Assembly (NCBI RefSeq): GCF_001591465.1
Contig: NZ_BCUY01000035.1
Coordinates: forward strand, 1-39,194
Direction of reading: 5' to 3'
Length of the DNA stretch: 39,194 nucleotides
Source: Cytobacillus firmus NBRC 15306
Lineage (GTDB): Bacteria > Bacillota > Bacilli > Bacillales > Cytobacillaceae
Of the stretch, positions 25,622-33,747 are shown piece by piece. A program made the position numbers and the translations under genes. The notes beneath the pieces were generated by a model that was not told the origin of the DNA, did no database searches, and saw only the letters and a list, made by a program, of their open reading frames with translations. Every line of letters begins with the position of its first letter. Within the stretch, counting starts at the first letter, position 1.

Positions 25622-26332
25622 ATGTCTAAAAATAGTTTATTAAAATGGCTTCAGGAAGGAAATATTTCAATACCTGGAGTCCTTCTGTCACAATATAAAG
25701 AAATGAATTTGAATGAGCATGAACTCGTCCTGATACTTCATGTAATTTCCTATATTGAACATGGGAATAAATTTCCAACCCCTGTAGAATTATCTTCCCG
25801 CATGACCATTTCCGTGGCTGAATGTACGGAAATGCTCAGAAAACTAATCCAAAAAGGCTTTATTGATATTAAAGATAGCTACTCTGCCGATGGAATCAGA
25901 TATGAAAGTTACCATCTTGATCCGCTTTGGGAGAAGCTCATTGATCAGTTTCTGCTCAGCGGTAAAAAAGAGGAAGCTGCTAAGATGCAGCAGGAGGAAA
26001 CAGATCTATATACCTGCTTTGAAAGGGAGTTTGGCAGGCCGCTTTCACCTTTTGAATGTGAGACACTTGCTCTTTGGATGGATGATGACCACCATGATCC
26101 CCATATTATAAAAGCTGCCTTAAGAGAATCTGTCCTGTCCGGTAAACTGAATTTCAGATATATAGACAGGATTCTTTTTGAATGGAAAAAGAACGGCATT
26201 AAAACGATTGAACAGGCAAAAAGCTATGGGAAAAAATTCAGGCAGAATCAAGCGCAGCAAAGGACTAAGAGGGAGGATGCTCCGTCACAGACAACGAAAT
26301 CTGTTCCCTTTTATAATTGGCTTGAACAGTAA
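25622..26332 (+). CDS. dnaD: DnaD, primosomal replication initiation protein
   Basis: A 236-residue primosome component that acts with DnaB and DnaI in loading the replicative helicase at the origin and at restarting forks. The N-terminal winged-helix oligomerisation domain (about 1-110) is followed by the DDBH2 domain (about 125-200). The latter contains the DNA-binding YxxxIL-x-W pattern YIDRILFEWKKNGIKT. The C-terminal tail ends in VPFYNWLEQ. The frame begins with a GTG at 25613 inside the ribosome site; GAAGGAGGTG points to ATG 25622. It leads the operon dnaD-nth-ypoC. Confidence 0.95.
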   Translation: MSKNSLLKWLQEGNISIPGVLLSQYKEMNLNEHELVLILHVISYIEHGNKFPTPVELSSRMTISVAECTEMLRKLIQKGFIDIKDSYSADGIRYESYHLDPLWEKLIDQFLLSGKKEEAAKMQQEETDLYTCFEREFGRPLSPFECETLALWMDDDHHDPHIIKAALRESVLSGKLNFRYIDRILFEWKKNGIKTIEQAKSYGKKFRQNQAQQRTKREDAPSQTTKSVPFYNWLEQ

Positions 26333-26383
26333 GCAGGCATTGCTGCCCGAAAAAATAATGAAGATAGTAAGTTGGTGATTTCT

Positions 26384-27040
26384 TTGTTAAATAAAACACA
26401 AATTAGACATTGCCTTGATGCAATGGGAGAAATGTTCCCGGAAGCACATTGCGAATTGAATCATTCCAACCCCTTTGAACTGGTCATAGCAGTGGCACTG
26501 TCGGCACAATGTACTGATGCACTGGTTAACAAAGTGACAAGAAACCTGTTCCAAAAATATAAAACCCCCGAGGATTACCTAGATGTTTCCATAGAGGAAT
26601 TGCAGGATGATATCCGCTCCATTGGTCTTTATCGAAACAAAGCCAAGAATATCCAAAAGCTATGCAGGCTGCTTCTCGATGAATATGGAGGGGTAGTGCC
26701 GCGTGACAGAGACGAGCTGACAAAGCTTCCCGGAGTAGGCCGCAAAACTGCTAATGTAGTTGTCTCAGTGGCTTTTGGGGTGCCTGCCATTGCAGTTGAT
26801 ACTCATGTTGAACGAGTCAGCAAAAGGCTTGGTTTCTGCCGCTGGAAGGACTCTGTACTGGAAGTTGAAAAGGCATTGATGAAGAAAGTGCCGATGGATG
26901 AATGGTCAATTACACATCATCGTATGATCTTTTTTGGAAGATATCACTGTAAGGCACAGAATCCTCAATGTGAAATCTGCCCGCTGCTCGATTTATGCCG
27001 GGAAGGCAAAAAACGAATGAAGGTGAAGCAGGCAAAATGA
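26384..27040 (+). CDS. nth: Endonuclease III (DNA glycosylase/AP lyase)
   Basis: A 218-residue base-excision repair enzyme removing oxidised pyrimidines and nicking abasic sites. The helix-hairpin-helix LPGVGRK carries catalytic lysine K121, and D139 is in AVDTH. The C-terminal 4Fe-4S loop is intact: C189-x6-C196-x2-C199-x5-C205. Start choice: possible starts are TTG 26372, GTG 26375 and TTG 26384. The GGTGAT ribosome site (26374-26379) and alignment with B. subtilis Nth (which begins MLN) favour TTG 26384. The stop overlaps the ypoC ATG by 4 bp. Confidence 0.95.
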   Translation: MLNKTQIRHCLDAMGEMFPEAHCELNHSNPFELVIAVALSAQCTDALVNKVTRNLFQKYKTPEDYLDVSIEELQDDIRSIGLYRNKAKNIQKLCRLLLDEYGGVVPRDRDELTKLPGVGRKTANVVVSVAFGVPAIAVDTHVERVSKRLGFCRWKDSVLEVEKALMKKVPMDEWSITHHRMIFFGRYHCKAQNPQCEICPLLDLCREGKKRMKVKQAK

Positions 27041-27558
27041 CCGGAGAAATCGTCATTCCTGTTAATGAGCAATTATGCCATTCCCTGTTTTATAAAAGGG
27101 GTGATTCATTGGCTCCAAAAGAAGAATCCCTTTTCGCTTATCAGCCGCTGCCGCCCTTTTTATATGAAGCGGCATTTTATGCGGGGATCCCTGCAGTAAG
27201 ACCTTGGGAAAACAATGCTAAATATATTCCGGTTTTGTTTGATGAGTGGGCAGGACAGAAGGATCTTCTCGATATGCACTTCACAAACCGGGACCAGAAA
27301 GCCGCTTTAGGTCCGATGAAAGTATCTTTGGGAGTATTTTTGCAGCTGCTCTATTGGTCAAACAGTAAGCCGGCAAACCTTCAGGAAGATCCCGGAGAAT
27401 TGACAATTAAGCCAGTGAATCTAAAAGAGCGGCTGGATTTCATTGCTGCACGACCGGCTTTTTATCATTCATATATACAGCTGTCTGAACTAATGACTGA
27501 AATGGAAAAGCAATATATGAAGATGCTTGCATTGGAACAAATGAAGAAAAAGCGCTGA
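27037..27558 (+). CDS. ypoC: YpoC family protein
   Basis: A 173-residue soluble protein of the YpoC family, function unknown. It follows nth in an ATGA overlap with AAGGTG upstream, so translation is coupled. The open frame extends back to 26995 inside nth, but that part is not supported. No signal peptide, membrane helix or known catalytic motif is visible; the tail is basic (MKKKR). Its last codons and stop lie inside a 23-bp inverted repeat that acts as the shared terminator with convergent ponA. Conserved position after nth is its only contextual clue. Confidence 0.85.
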   Translation: MTGEIVIPVNEQLCHSLFYKRGDSLAPKEESLFAYQPLPPFLYEAAFYAGIPAVRPWENNAKYIPVLFDEWAGQKDLLDMHFTNRDQKAALGPMKVSLGVFLQLLYWSNSKPANLQEDPGELTIKPVNLKERLDFIAARPAFYHSYIQLSELMTEMEKQYMKMLALEQMKKKR

Positions 27559-27590
27559 TTCAAAACTGAATCAGCGCTTTTTCTTCATTT
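27539..27590. terminator. Bidirectional terminator overlapping ypoC and ponA stops
   Basis: Two perfectly complementary 23-nt arms (27539-27561 and 27568-27590) enclose a 6-nt loop. The core is GCGCTGATTC/GAATCAGCGC, flanked by A-rich and T-rich ends, so it works in both directions. The ypoC TGA (27556-27558) is in the left arm, and the right arm touches the ponA stop. Confidence 0.9.
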
Positions 27591-30252
27591 AATTGCGGCC
27601 TCCACTAGATTCAGACCCGTTACCGGAAGTTCCTCCGGTTTCACCACCAGTTCCAGTTCCAGTTCCTTCTCCGGTACCTGTACCGCCATCTCCGGAACCT
27701 TCACCATCACCTTCACCGTTTCCGGCTCCTTCACCATCTCCGGAGTCATCTTCGGAACCTTCGCCATCACCATTGCCAGAACCGTTGCCATCTTGGTTTC
27801 CGTCCTGGCCGTCTTCACCATTTTGTCCTTCTTGACCTTCCTGTTCTTCTTCGCCAGTTCCATCTTGCCCTTCACCTTCAGTTTCATCTTCTTCGATGAG
27901 ACTTGTGTCAGGGATTTCCACTTTTACAGAAGCAGGATCACTTTGCTGATCACCGTTAAATGCTGTTACTTTAAAGGTATACACAGCACCTGGCTGAGGG
28001 TTTGCAATTTTTAAGCCTTTCTCTGAAGTAACGCTAAGCTGCTGATCTCCGCCTTCATTTACGGATACAGTCACTTCAAATTGAGTGCCTTCTGCGTCTT
28101 CTGGGTAATCCCATGATAATGTGATCTCATTTGCCTCCTGGTCAAAGTTCGCTGACAGACCAGAAGGGGAGTCCAGTTTATCAAACTTCTCGGACACTTG
28201 TGTCGGAGCATTGCCTTTTACAGCATACTCATAAATGATTTGTTCCTTAGGTGTGTACTGGCTTGCCAGTTTGGCAGGATTGCTGCCTTTTTCAATGGCT
28301 ACCTTCTCTACAGAGTTAGGGACCTTGAAGTCTGCAGTTTCTTTGCCTTCTGATACATGTGCCATTAAGCTGCTGAAAAGCTTTTGTGCAATTTTTTGCT
28401 CATCGCCGGCCGGGATATAGTTTTTTCTATCCTGATAGCCGGTCCAGATAGCCGCGGTATAGTTAGTTGTATAGCCTGCAAACCAGGCATCAGGCACGGC
28501 ACCTCTAGGTATCCCAAATTCCTGTTCCTGTTCATCCGTGTAGTTTGTAGTCCCTGTTTTTCCTGCTACAGGCAATCCTGGAACATCAGCCAGACGGCCG
28601 GTTCCGTAAGAAGATTTAACTGCACTTTTCAGCATGTCACTGATCATAAATGCTGTATAATCCTTCATCACTACTTCAGATTCAGGTTTCAAATCAAGCT
28701 TCGTGCCGTCACGCATTTCAATTTGCTTGATGGCATGCGGCTCAGTGTAGAAGCCATTGTTTCCAAAAGCACTGTATGCACCGGCTACCTGAAGAGAGGA
28801 AACCTCATAAGCGCCGATAGAATAGGACTCATACATTTCTTCCATTGGAATGCCTAATTTATTGGTGAATTCCAATGCTTTGTCAGTTCCAACTTCCTGA
28901 AGTGTTTTCAGAGCCGGAATGTTGCGTGAGCGGGCAAGAGCCTCACGCATGGACATAGGACCCATATGTTTTCCGTCCCAGTTATTGATTTTTGTACCTC
29001 CGGAATATGTGTGAGGTTCATCAACAATCGTATGGTAAGTTCCCCATTTTAGATATTCGATTGCTGGTCCATAATCGACAATTGGTTTAAAAGTTGAACC
29101 GGCATGTCTTTTTTGATCCACGGCAAAGTTAAAGCCGCGTTTTACTTCCTGGTTGCGTCCCCCGCCAATTGCTCTGATTTCCCCAGTTTTGGTATCAAGC
29201 AGGGTGATTCCCGCCTGGAATTCGTCATCTGGATACGCTACTGCGGCATCAGTGTTTAAAATGTTTTCTACGTGTTTCTGTGCATTTGGATCGAGTGTCG
29301 TATAGATTTTCAGCCCGTCAGAATATGGGTTAAGATCCGGGTATTTTTTTTCGACTTCGTCCAAGACAACATCGATGAAAGAATCATATTTTGATTCGTT
29401 TGTTTCTCTTTTTTCTTCAGCCACAAGTGTAGATTCCACAGGGACCTTTTGGGCTGCTTCCATTTCTTCTTTTGTAATAAAACCATGCTGATTCATCAGT
29501 GAAAGGACAATATTTCTCCTTTTCTCTGCTTTGTCAGGATGATCAAAAGGATTGTAATTGTTCGGGCTTTGCGGCATGCCCGCTAAGAGGGCAGCTTCAT
29601 GCAGTTCCAGCTCACTAAGTTCTTTACCGAAGAAAATTTTCGATGCCGTTAATACCCCATGGCCTTCAGACATATAAATCTTGTTCACATACATTTCAAA
29701 GATTTCCTGTTTTGTATACTTGCGTTCAAGCTGGAAGGCAAGCCAGGCTTCCTGGGCTTTCCTGCTAAGCGTTTTTTCATTATTCAGGAAGGAGTTCTTT
29801 ACCACCTGCTGGGTGATCGTACTTGCCCCTTCTGAACCAAATCCGCGCGTAACATTTGCGATAACAGCACCGCCTAAACGGATTAAGTCCATTCCATTAT
29901 GTTTATAAAAGCGGACATCCTCAGTTGCTAAAAAGGCGTCTTCCACAAGTTTTGGAATGTCTTCATATGCGACATAATCCCGGTTTTCCGAGCCTACATC
30001 TGTAATGAATTCGCCCTCCATATCGTAAATCTGTGAAGAAATGGGATCCTTCAGCAATTTTTCATCAAGCTTTGGTGCATCTTTCACCATAAAAGCAAAA
30101 GCGCCTGCTCCTAAGAGCATTCCAGCAATTCCCAGGGCAATCAAAATAAGAAAAATACGTTTAAAAGTGCCTGTGCCTTTTTTCTTGCCCTTCTTTTTAG
30201 GCTTGGATTGCTGTTTTCGGCGCTCCTCCCTTGATTGATATTTCTCTGTCAT
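27589..30252 (-). CDS. ponA: Penicillin-binding protein 1A/1B (bifunctional PBP1)
   Basis: An 887-residue class A PBP: it polymerises and cross-links peptidoglycan at the outer face of the membrane. Order: basic cytoplasmic tail (1-30), membrane helix (about 33-56), GT51 transglycosylase with E111 (TEDVRFYKHNG) and STITQQVVKNS, transpeptidase with S386-T-F-K389, S442-R-N and K565-T-G. A fibronectin type III-like domain (about 695-781) follows, then a tail of about 100 residues made largely of Gly, Glu, Asp, Gln, Ser and Thr. The frame opens at TTG 30276, but alignment with B. subtilis PonA (MSDQFNSREARRK) fixes ATG 30252. It is co-transcribed downstream of recU (40-bp gap), as in B. subtilis. 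Confidence 0.96.
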   Translation of the reverse strand: MTEKYQSREERRKQQSKPKKKGKKKGTGTFKRIFLILIALGIAGMLLGAGAFAFMVKDAPKLDEKLLKDPISSQIYDMEGEFITDVGSENRDYVAYEDIPKLVEDAFLATEDVRFYKHNGMDLIRLGGAVIANVTRGFGSEGASTITQQVVKNSFLNNEKTLSRKAQEAWLAFQLERKYTKQEIFEMYVNKIYMSEGHGVLTASKIFFGKELSELELHEAALLAGMPQSPNNYNPFDHPDKAEKRRNIVLSLMNQHGFITKEEMEAAQKVPVESTLVAEEKRETNESKYDSFIDVVLDEVEKKYPDLNPYSDGLKIYTTLDPNAQKHVENILNTDAAVAYPDDEFQAGITLLDTKTGEIRAIGGGRNQEVKRGFNFAVDQKRHAGSTFKPIVDYGPAIEYLKWGTYHTIVDEPHTYSGGTKINNWDGKHMGPMSMREALARSRNIPALKTLQEVGTDKALEFTNKLGIPMEEMYESYSIGAYEVSSLQVAGAYSAFGNNGFYTEPHAIKQIEMRDGTKLDLKPESEVVMKDYTAFMISDMLKSAVKSSYGTGRLADVPGLPVAGKTGTTNYTDEQEQEFGIPRGAVPDAWFAGYTTNYTAAIWTGYQDRKNYIPAGDEQKIAQKLFSSLMAHVSEGKETADFKVPNSVEKVAIEKGSNPAKLASQYTPKEQIIYEYAVKGNAPTQVSEKFDKLDSPSGLSANFDQEANEITLSWDYPEDAEGTQFEVTVSVNEGGDQQLSVTSEKGLKIANPQPGAVYTFKVTAFNGDQQSDPASVKVEIPDTSLIEEDETEGEGQDGTGEEEQEGQEGQNGEDGQDGNQDGNGSGNGDGEGSEDDSGDGEGAGNGEGDGEGSGDGGTGTGEGTGTGTGGETGGTSGNGSESSGGRN

Positions 30253-30292
30253 ATCTATGTTCATCCTTTCTGACAATGGAACTGTAAATTAA

Positions 30293-30904
30293 TTATTTAA
30301 GGGTATAAAGATAATCTATTATCTTAATATAGTCAATTCTGGGTTGAAATCCAAGCGGAATGTAATGGCCATTCATTTCAATTTCACCCTTGGTGATTGA
30401 CTTTCTCCCCCCATCCTTCATTCTCTCCCAGTATGAGAGCAGATGATGTGCCTCTAACAGGAAAACTTCTTCGGTAGCCGAGAAGCGGAGGAGGACAAAA
30501 CAAATCCCTTGCTGGGCTAAAACTTTTTCCATGTGCTTTACCTGGTGCTCATGGAAATTCTTTAAAGGGAAGGAGGTCGTGTTCTGGGTTTCTTTTGCTT
30601 CAAAATCAATATACCTGCCTTTATAGACACCATTATAATCAGTTGTTGATGCTTGTTTGAAATAAGCTTCTTTAATAACAGCTGCACTTCTCTTTGGATA
30701 ATCGACCTGTACGATTTGAACAGGCGTGGGCTTTTTATGAATAGTGGCTATTCCATGTTCCAAATAGAATTCATTGGTTTCATTTATATCTTCCTCCAGT
30801 GTCATTCCGCGATTGCTGTAAGTCCATTTCTTCTCCGGAGTCAGTTTTTTAGCGCTATTAGCAGGCGGGGTATATCTCCTGCCATTTGGATAGTGGAAAT
30901 TCAT
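30293..30904 (-). CDS. recU: RecU Holliday junction resolvase
   Basis: A 203-residue nuclease that cuts four-way DNA junctions in recombination and chromosome segregation. It has the PD-(D/E)xK type active site: D89 ([10 protein letters not shown]), E102 and K104 (IDFEAKET). The conserved stretch [16 protein letters not shown] follows. It is the first gene of the recU-ponA operon. ATG 30904 has GAGGTGA upstream, and an extended -10 lies about 30 bp further. Length is normal. Confidence 0.96.
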   Translation of the reverse strand: MNFHYPNGRRYTPPANSAKKLTPEKKWTYSNRGMTLEEDINETNEFYLEHGIATIHKKPTPVQIVQVDYPKRSAAVIKEAYFKQASTTDYNGVYKGRYIDFEAKETQNTTSFPLKNFHEHQVKHMEKVLAQQGICFVLLRFSATEEVFLLEAHHLLSYWERMKDGGRKSITKGEIEMNGHYIPLGFQPRIDYIKIIDYLYTLK

Positions 30905-30932
30905 GCATTCACCTCGTTTTCAGCTACTCCCT

Positions 30933-30941
30933 ATGATAACA
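30933..30941 (-). promoter_or_regulatory. Extended -10 promoter candidate for recU-ponA
   Basis: On the minus strand TGT-TATCAT (30941-30933) is an extended -10, about 30 bp before the recU start. The upstream -35 (TTCAAC) is spaced too far to be convincing. Confidence 0.4.
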
Positions 30942-31015
30942 AAAGTAAGCATGATTTGGTTGAATAAAAAGTTCTAAATAACAAAGTATATAGGAAACTC
31001 CAGTTAATTATTATT

Positions 31016-31046
31016 TTCCGGTTTTAACCGGAAGCTGCCTGCAGGC
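31016..31046. other. Two adjacent palindromes upstream of yppC
   Basis: TTCCGGTTTTAACCGGAA (31016-31033; 8-nt arms) is followed 3 bp later by the perfect palindrome GCCTGCAGGC (31037-31046). They lie in the divergent recU/yppC gap, 37 bp before the yppC start. They may be an operator or an mRNA leader hairpin. Confidence 0.4.
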
Positions 31047-31082
31047 TAAATATAGAACATTCATTTTCTGAGGTGAATTGCG

Positions 31083-32075
31083 GTGTTTCTTTCTGGGAAA
31101 TTCCTGAACAGACATGAAAAAAAGGAACAGGCAATAAAGGATCATATTACGAAAATGACAGCCAAATATAACCTGGACAATATCTCGAGAACGGAAGCTT
31201 ATTTTCAGTTTTATAAAAAGCATCCTGAAATACGCTGGGCCTTCCTGGCCTCCATGGTGTCCAGAAATGCCGGCTGGAATATGTGCGATCTTGAAGGAAG
31301 CTGTTTTCCTAAATTGATAGGAAAGAAATTCAGGGATATGCTTTATATTACATATGAAAGGGCCAATTGGCTGATTTTTCAGGATGCATTTCCCCAGCTG
31401 CTCCTCTATCATTATTCGACGAAACTAAATAGGCCAATGTTTCATTTATTAAAAACTTTTCATGTATCGGCCTTTATGGAACAGGAGTGGCTTTATTTCT
31501 GGAAAAATAGCAATAAAAAGAGGTTAATGATTTCACTGATTATCAACGAACAAAATGTTATTCAAGAGCCTGTAATGGAGCATTCTATTTATAAAAATAA
31601 AGTTTTTCATACATTGCTTTTTTCCTTTCAGGATTATCTTCATTTTAGTTCTGTCATCTTCCCTACTTGTAAAGGGGAATTATACGGGGCGAGTGTTAAT
31701 GGTTTCCGCTCGGTGTCCAAAAGAATTGATCTTGGAAAACGGCTGGCAGAAATATTATTTGACACTAGTTATTATGACGACGTATATGAATTTGCTTCAC
31801 TCACGATTCATACTGGTTCAAGGCATGATTATGAGAAATACTTTAAGGGAAGAAAACGGAGAACCACCCCTTTCTTACGCTGTACATACCCGATAATCAC
31901 TCATCACATACATCAATTTACTGATTGGTCTTTCAAAAAACGCATAAAGAGTAAATGGGCATCAGAATCGATTGTCATAAAACATCCCGTCCATATTACA
32001 AAATGGTATCTGCATAAGCAGAATCAGCTTCAGACTGCCGCCAAGCTGGGAAGGATATTTCGCTCAATTTGTTAG
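31083..32075 (+). CDS. yppC: YppC, DUF2515 family protein
   Basis: A 330-residue protein of the YppC/DUF2515 family, function unknown. It starts at GTG with GAGGTGA 6 nt upstream. It is rich in aromatic and basic residues and lacks an obvious signal peptide. Conserved-looking blocks include SRNAGWNMCDLEG (about 60-72), FQDAFPQLLLYHY and GRKRRTTPFLR. It is divergent from recU, as in the B. subtilis order recU-yppC. It ends at a bidirectional terminator shared with sspM. No catalytic motif was recognised. Confidence 0.82.
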   Translation: MFLSGKFLNRHEKKEQAIKDHITKMTAKYNLDNISRTEAYFQFYKKHPEIRWAFLASMVSRNAGWNMCDLEGSCFPKLIGKKFRDMLYITYERANWLIFQDAFPQLLLYHYSTKLNRPMFHLLKTFHVSAFMEQEWLYFWKNSNKKRLMISLIINEQNVIQEPVMEHSIYKNKVFHTLLFSFQDYLHFSSVIFPTCKGELYGASVNGFRSVSKRIDLGKRLAEILFDTSYYDDVYEFASLTIHTGSRHDYEKYFKGRKRRTTPFLRCTYPIITHHIHQFTDWSFKKRIKSKWASESIVIKHPVHITKWYLHKQNQLQTAAKLGRIFRSIC

Positions 32076-32090
32076 CAGAATTAAATGCAA

Positions 32091-32116
32091 AAAAAGCAAG
32101 GGATCCCTTGCTTTTT
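32091..32116. terminator. Bidirectional terminator between yppC and sspM
   Basis: A 26-bp perfect palindrome: AAAAAGCAAGG with CCTTGCTTTTT around GATC. T runs in both directions end yppC on the plus strand and sspM on the minus strand. Confidence 0.88.
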
Positions 32117-32120
32117 CATG

Positions 32121-32231
32121 TTAGGTTGAAGGGCGGTCAGGTCCTTCAAGTTTCTTATTGCCATAGCCTGTTTTTGTTTCTTCCAGCTGTTTAGGCTGTA
32201 CTTTATTTTGTTTTTCTTCTTTTTTTGCCAT
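32121..32231 (-). CDS. sspM: Small acid-soluble spore protein SspM-like
   Basis: A 36-residue protein, MAKKEEKQNKVQPKQ at the start and KKLEGPDRPST at the end. The C-terminus matches B. subtilis SspM (recalled ending KKLGGPNRPST), and the basic, low-complexity composition and size fit a minor spore-core protein made in the forespore. The ATG has a perfect GGAGGTG 6 nt upstream on the minus strand, and the palindromic terminator follows the stop at once. A longer open frame in another phase covers the same DNA but has no ribosome site. A forespore (sigma-G) promoter is expected; CAAACTA (32256-32250 on the minus strand) resembles its -10, weakly. Confidence 0.85.
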   Translation of the reverse strand: MAKKEEKQNKVQPKQLEETKTGYGNKKLEGPDRPST

Positions 32232-32474
32232 ACATAACACCTCCGTTCATTAGTTTGTTCAAAGATGCTTTTTTCATTCTTCAGAGGCTGTCGAAACCTT
32301 GCGCTTCTATGCAAATAAGTACTTTCTTTGGCGAATCACTTCTAGTTTTGTCATGCATGGAGGAAACCTTCAGGGAAGATAGAATCTATGTAGGCACAAA
32401 GCAAATTTTCACTGTATCCTTCATTGTATTTATGGCAGATGGCAAGGAGAAAAAGAAATCGGGAGGTTTTTTGA

Positions 32475-32738
32475 ATGCAGGGAAAAATGGTAGAAAAAGA
32501 AGAATTGCTGGCCATGCTTTCAGAGATATTCGATCAGCTTGAAGAGCTTGAAAGTGTACTGGAGTCTAATATGTCGGGACTTCGGCAGGATTGGTATTAT
32601 GAACAGTCAGAAAAAATAGAGGCTTGTGAAAGCAGGCTGGAAGTGATTGAAGAAGATATGAGTGCAATCAGGTCTGAGGCAGACAGTATAGAGAGCGCAA
32701 AAAGATCAGCACGAATGAAGCTTGAACTCGGCTTCTAA
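32475..32738 (+). CDS. Small acidic coiled-coil protein in the yppD position
   Basis: An 87-residue acidic, wholly helical protein (MQGKMVEKEELLAMLSEIFDQLEEL at its start). Heptad-like leucines and isoleucines run through most of its length, so it should form a coiled coil. It has no signal or membrane segment. The ATG follows GGGAGG with 8-nt spacing. It occupies the place between yppC and yppE held by yppD in B. subtilis, and size is similar, but I could not confirm homology by eye. A hairpin terminator lies between it and yppE. Function unknown. Confidence 0.75.
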   Translation: MQGKMVEKEELLAMLSEIFDQLEELESVLESNMSGLRQDWYYEQSEKIEACESRLEVIEEDMSAIRSEADSIESAKRSARMKLELGF

Positions 32739-32763
32739 GTGGAATAGAATAGCAGTATCCTTC

Positions 32764-32796
32764 AGTAGCTAAAATTGACTAGCTACTTTTATTTTT
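32764..32796 (+). terminator. Terminator-like hairpin before yppE
   Basis: AGTAGCT (32764-32770) pairs with AGCTACT (32781-32787), followed by TTTATTTTT. The T tract runs directly into the yppE ribosome site, so read-through or attenuation is possible. Confidence 0.5.
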
Positions 32797-32809
32797 GGAG
32801 ATGAAGCCC

Positions 32810-33187
32810 ATGATACATGAAATTTCCCTGCTGCAAATGACAGAACTGCTGCTTGAATATGTGGAAATCTCAGACAGCAGGTATAAAAAGGTTAAGGAAT
32901 CAGGTGAAAAGGGTGATTTTTATAATGAAGTCAAACCTTTTGCTGATGATGTTAAATCCATAAATGACAGATGGAAAGAAGAAGCCCGGGAGTGGATTAG
33001 CATTCATAAACCACGAAATCTTTATTCTCAGCAGATTGAATCTGCTGCTGAACATATTGAAATGGTTTCCATTCAGGCATTTTTTCCTGAAACAAGCAGA
33101 ACAAGATTCATTAATTATGTTAATTCGGCAGTGTATGTCTTGAAGCAGTTGATAATTTTATTAAGTGAAGAAAAAAAGGGAACCTGA
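32810..33187 (+). CDS. yppE: YppE, DUF1798 family protein
   Basis: A 125-residue helical-bundle protein of the YppE/DUF1798 family. B. subtilis YppE aligns from its first residues (LLQMTELLLEY here against LLEMTEQMIEV), supporting the ATG at 32810, which has GGAG 9 nt upstream. In-frame TTG 32795 and ATG 32801 overlap that site and are rejected. There is no signal peptide or membrane helix. Function is unknown. The stop lies inside the terminator shared with the convergent yppF. Confidence 0.85.
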   Translation: MIHEISLLQMTELLLEYVEISDSRYKKVKESGEKGDFYNEVKPFADDVKSINDRWKEEAREWISIHKPRNLYSQQIESAAEHIEMVSIQAFFPETSRTRFINYVNSAVYVLKQLIILLSEEKKGT

Positions 33188-33204
33188 ACCAGGCTCCCTT
33201 TTTC
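33172..33204. terminator. Terminator between yppE and convergent yppF
   Basis: AAAAAGGGAACCTG pairs with CAGGCTCCCTTTTT with one mismatch (33173-33204), with A and T runs on the two sides, so it can serve both genes. Confidence 0.75.
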
Positions 33205-33213
33205 ATTGAGTTC

Positions 33214-33429
33214 CTATGCATTTACTGAATCCTGGAGGGTGTTATCTTTGTAGCTTTCCGGAACGGCCGCTCCTTGAGCTTCAAGCTCACGAACGAGATT
33301 TCGATAATCTGTACTGGAAATTTCATTATGGATATAGGCCTTTTTAGCAAAATCCAATAATTCGTTAACATTTTCAGGAGTATACTCCCGCAGCTGATGA
33401 AACTTCATTTGTAGTTCGTGAACATTCAT
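33214..33429 (-). CDS. yppF: YppF, small conserved protein
   Basis: A 71-residue protein with the conserved helical stretch YTPENVNELLDFAKKAYIHN followed by EISSTDYRNLVRELEAQGA, typical of YppF. The longer open frame starts at 33531, but AGAGGAGG directly upstream of ATG 33429 sets the start. It is transcribed towards yppE and away from yppG. There is no signal or membrane segment. Function is unknown; the helix-turn-helix-like spacing could suggest DNA or protein binding, which is only a guess. Confidence 0.85.
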   Translation of the reverse strand: MNVHELQMKFHQLREYTPENVNELLDFAKKAYIHNEISSTDYRNLVRELEAQGAAVPESYKDNTLQDSVNA

Positions 33430-33747
33430 GATATTGCCTCCTCTAAAATAGATTCGCGGAGAAATTTCTTCCCCGCATCCCGGTAAATGAAAAAGCGGAC
33501 AAGAAACAATTTGTTTTTTATATCCTACCATAAAAATTTATTTTTCATCGTTTTTAAAAAAATCAAACTTCCGACATCATTCTTCATGGTTAGACAAAAA
33601 CGGAAAACGCTTCCTTTTTTACTCTTATTTTACTTCTTTCACGTTCCAGGCAAATCATTCATATATTGTATTGGTGATAATAAGAAGGATATTGCCTGAT
33701 ATTATCGCTGATATACTTATCTTACTGAATGGGGAGGATGTTTGCCC
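33430..33747. other. Divergent intergenic region yppF/yppG
   Basis: About 318 bp, AT-rich, upstream of both yppF and yppG. No convincing sigma-A promoter pair, riboswitch or repeat was found. A 70-codon plus-strand frame (33487-33699) lacks a ribosome site and has an unusual Phe/Lys-rich composition, so it is not called a gene. Confidence 0.5.

Noticed and set aside
27593..27835. Proline/serine-rich plus-strand frame and a lysine/methionine-rich minus-strand frame
   Set aside because: Both are other-phase readings of the repetitive 3' end of ponA, where degenerate repeats keep several frames open.
28384..28857. 157-codon plus-strand open frame
   Set aside because: It is antisense to the conserved transpeptidase part of ponA, with no ribosome site and cysteine-rich improbable content.
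32225..32542. 105-codon plus-strand open frame
   Set aside because: It overlaps sspM and the start of the coiled-coil gene at 32475 and lacks a ribosome site.
33487..33699. 70-codon plus-strand frame between yppF and yppG
   Set aside because: There is no Shine-Dalgarno, and the Phe/Lys-rich composition mirrors the AT-rich intergenic DNA.
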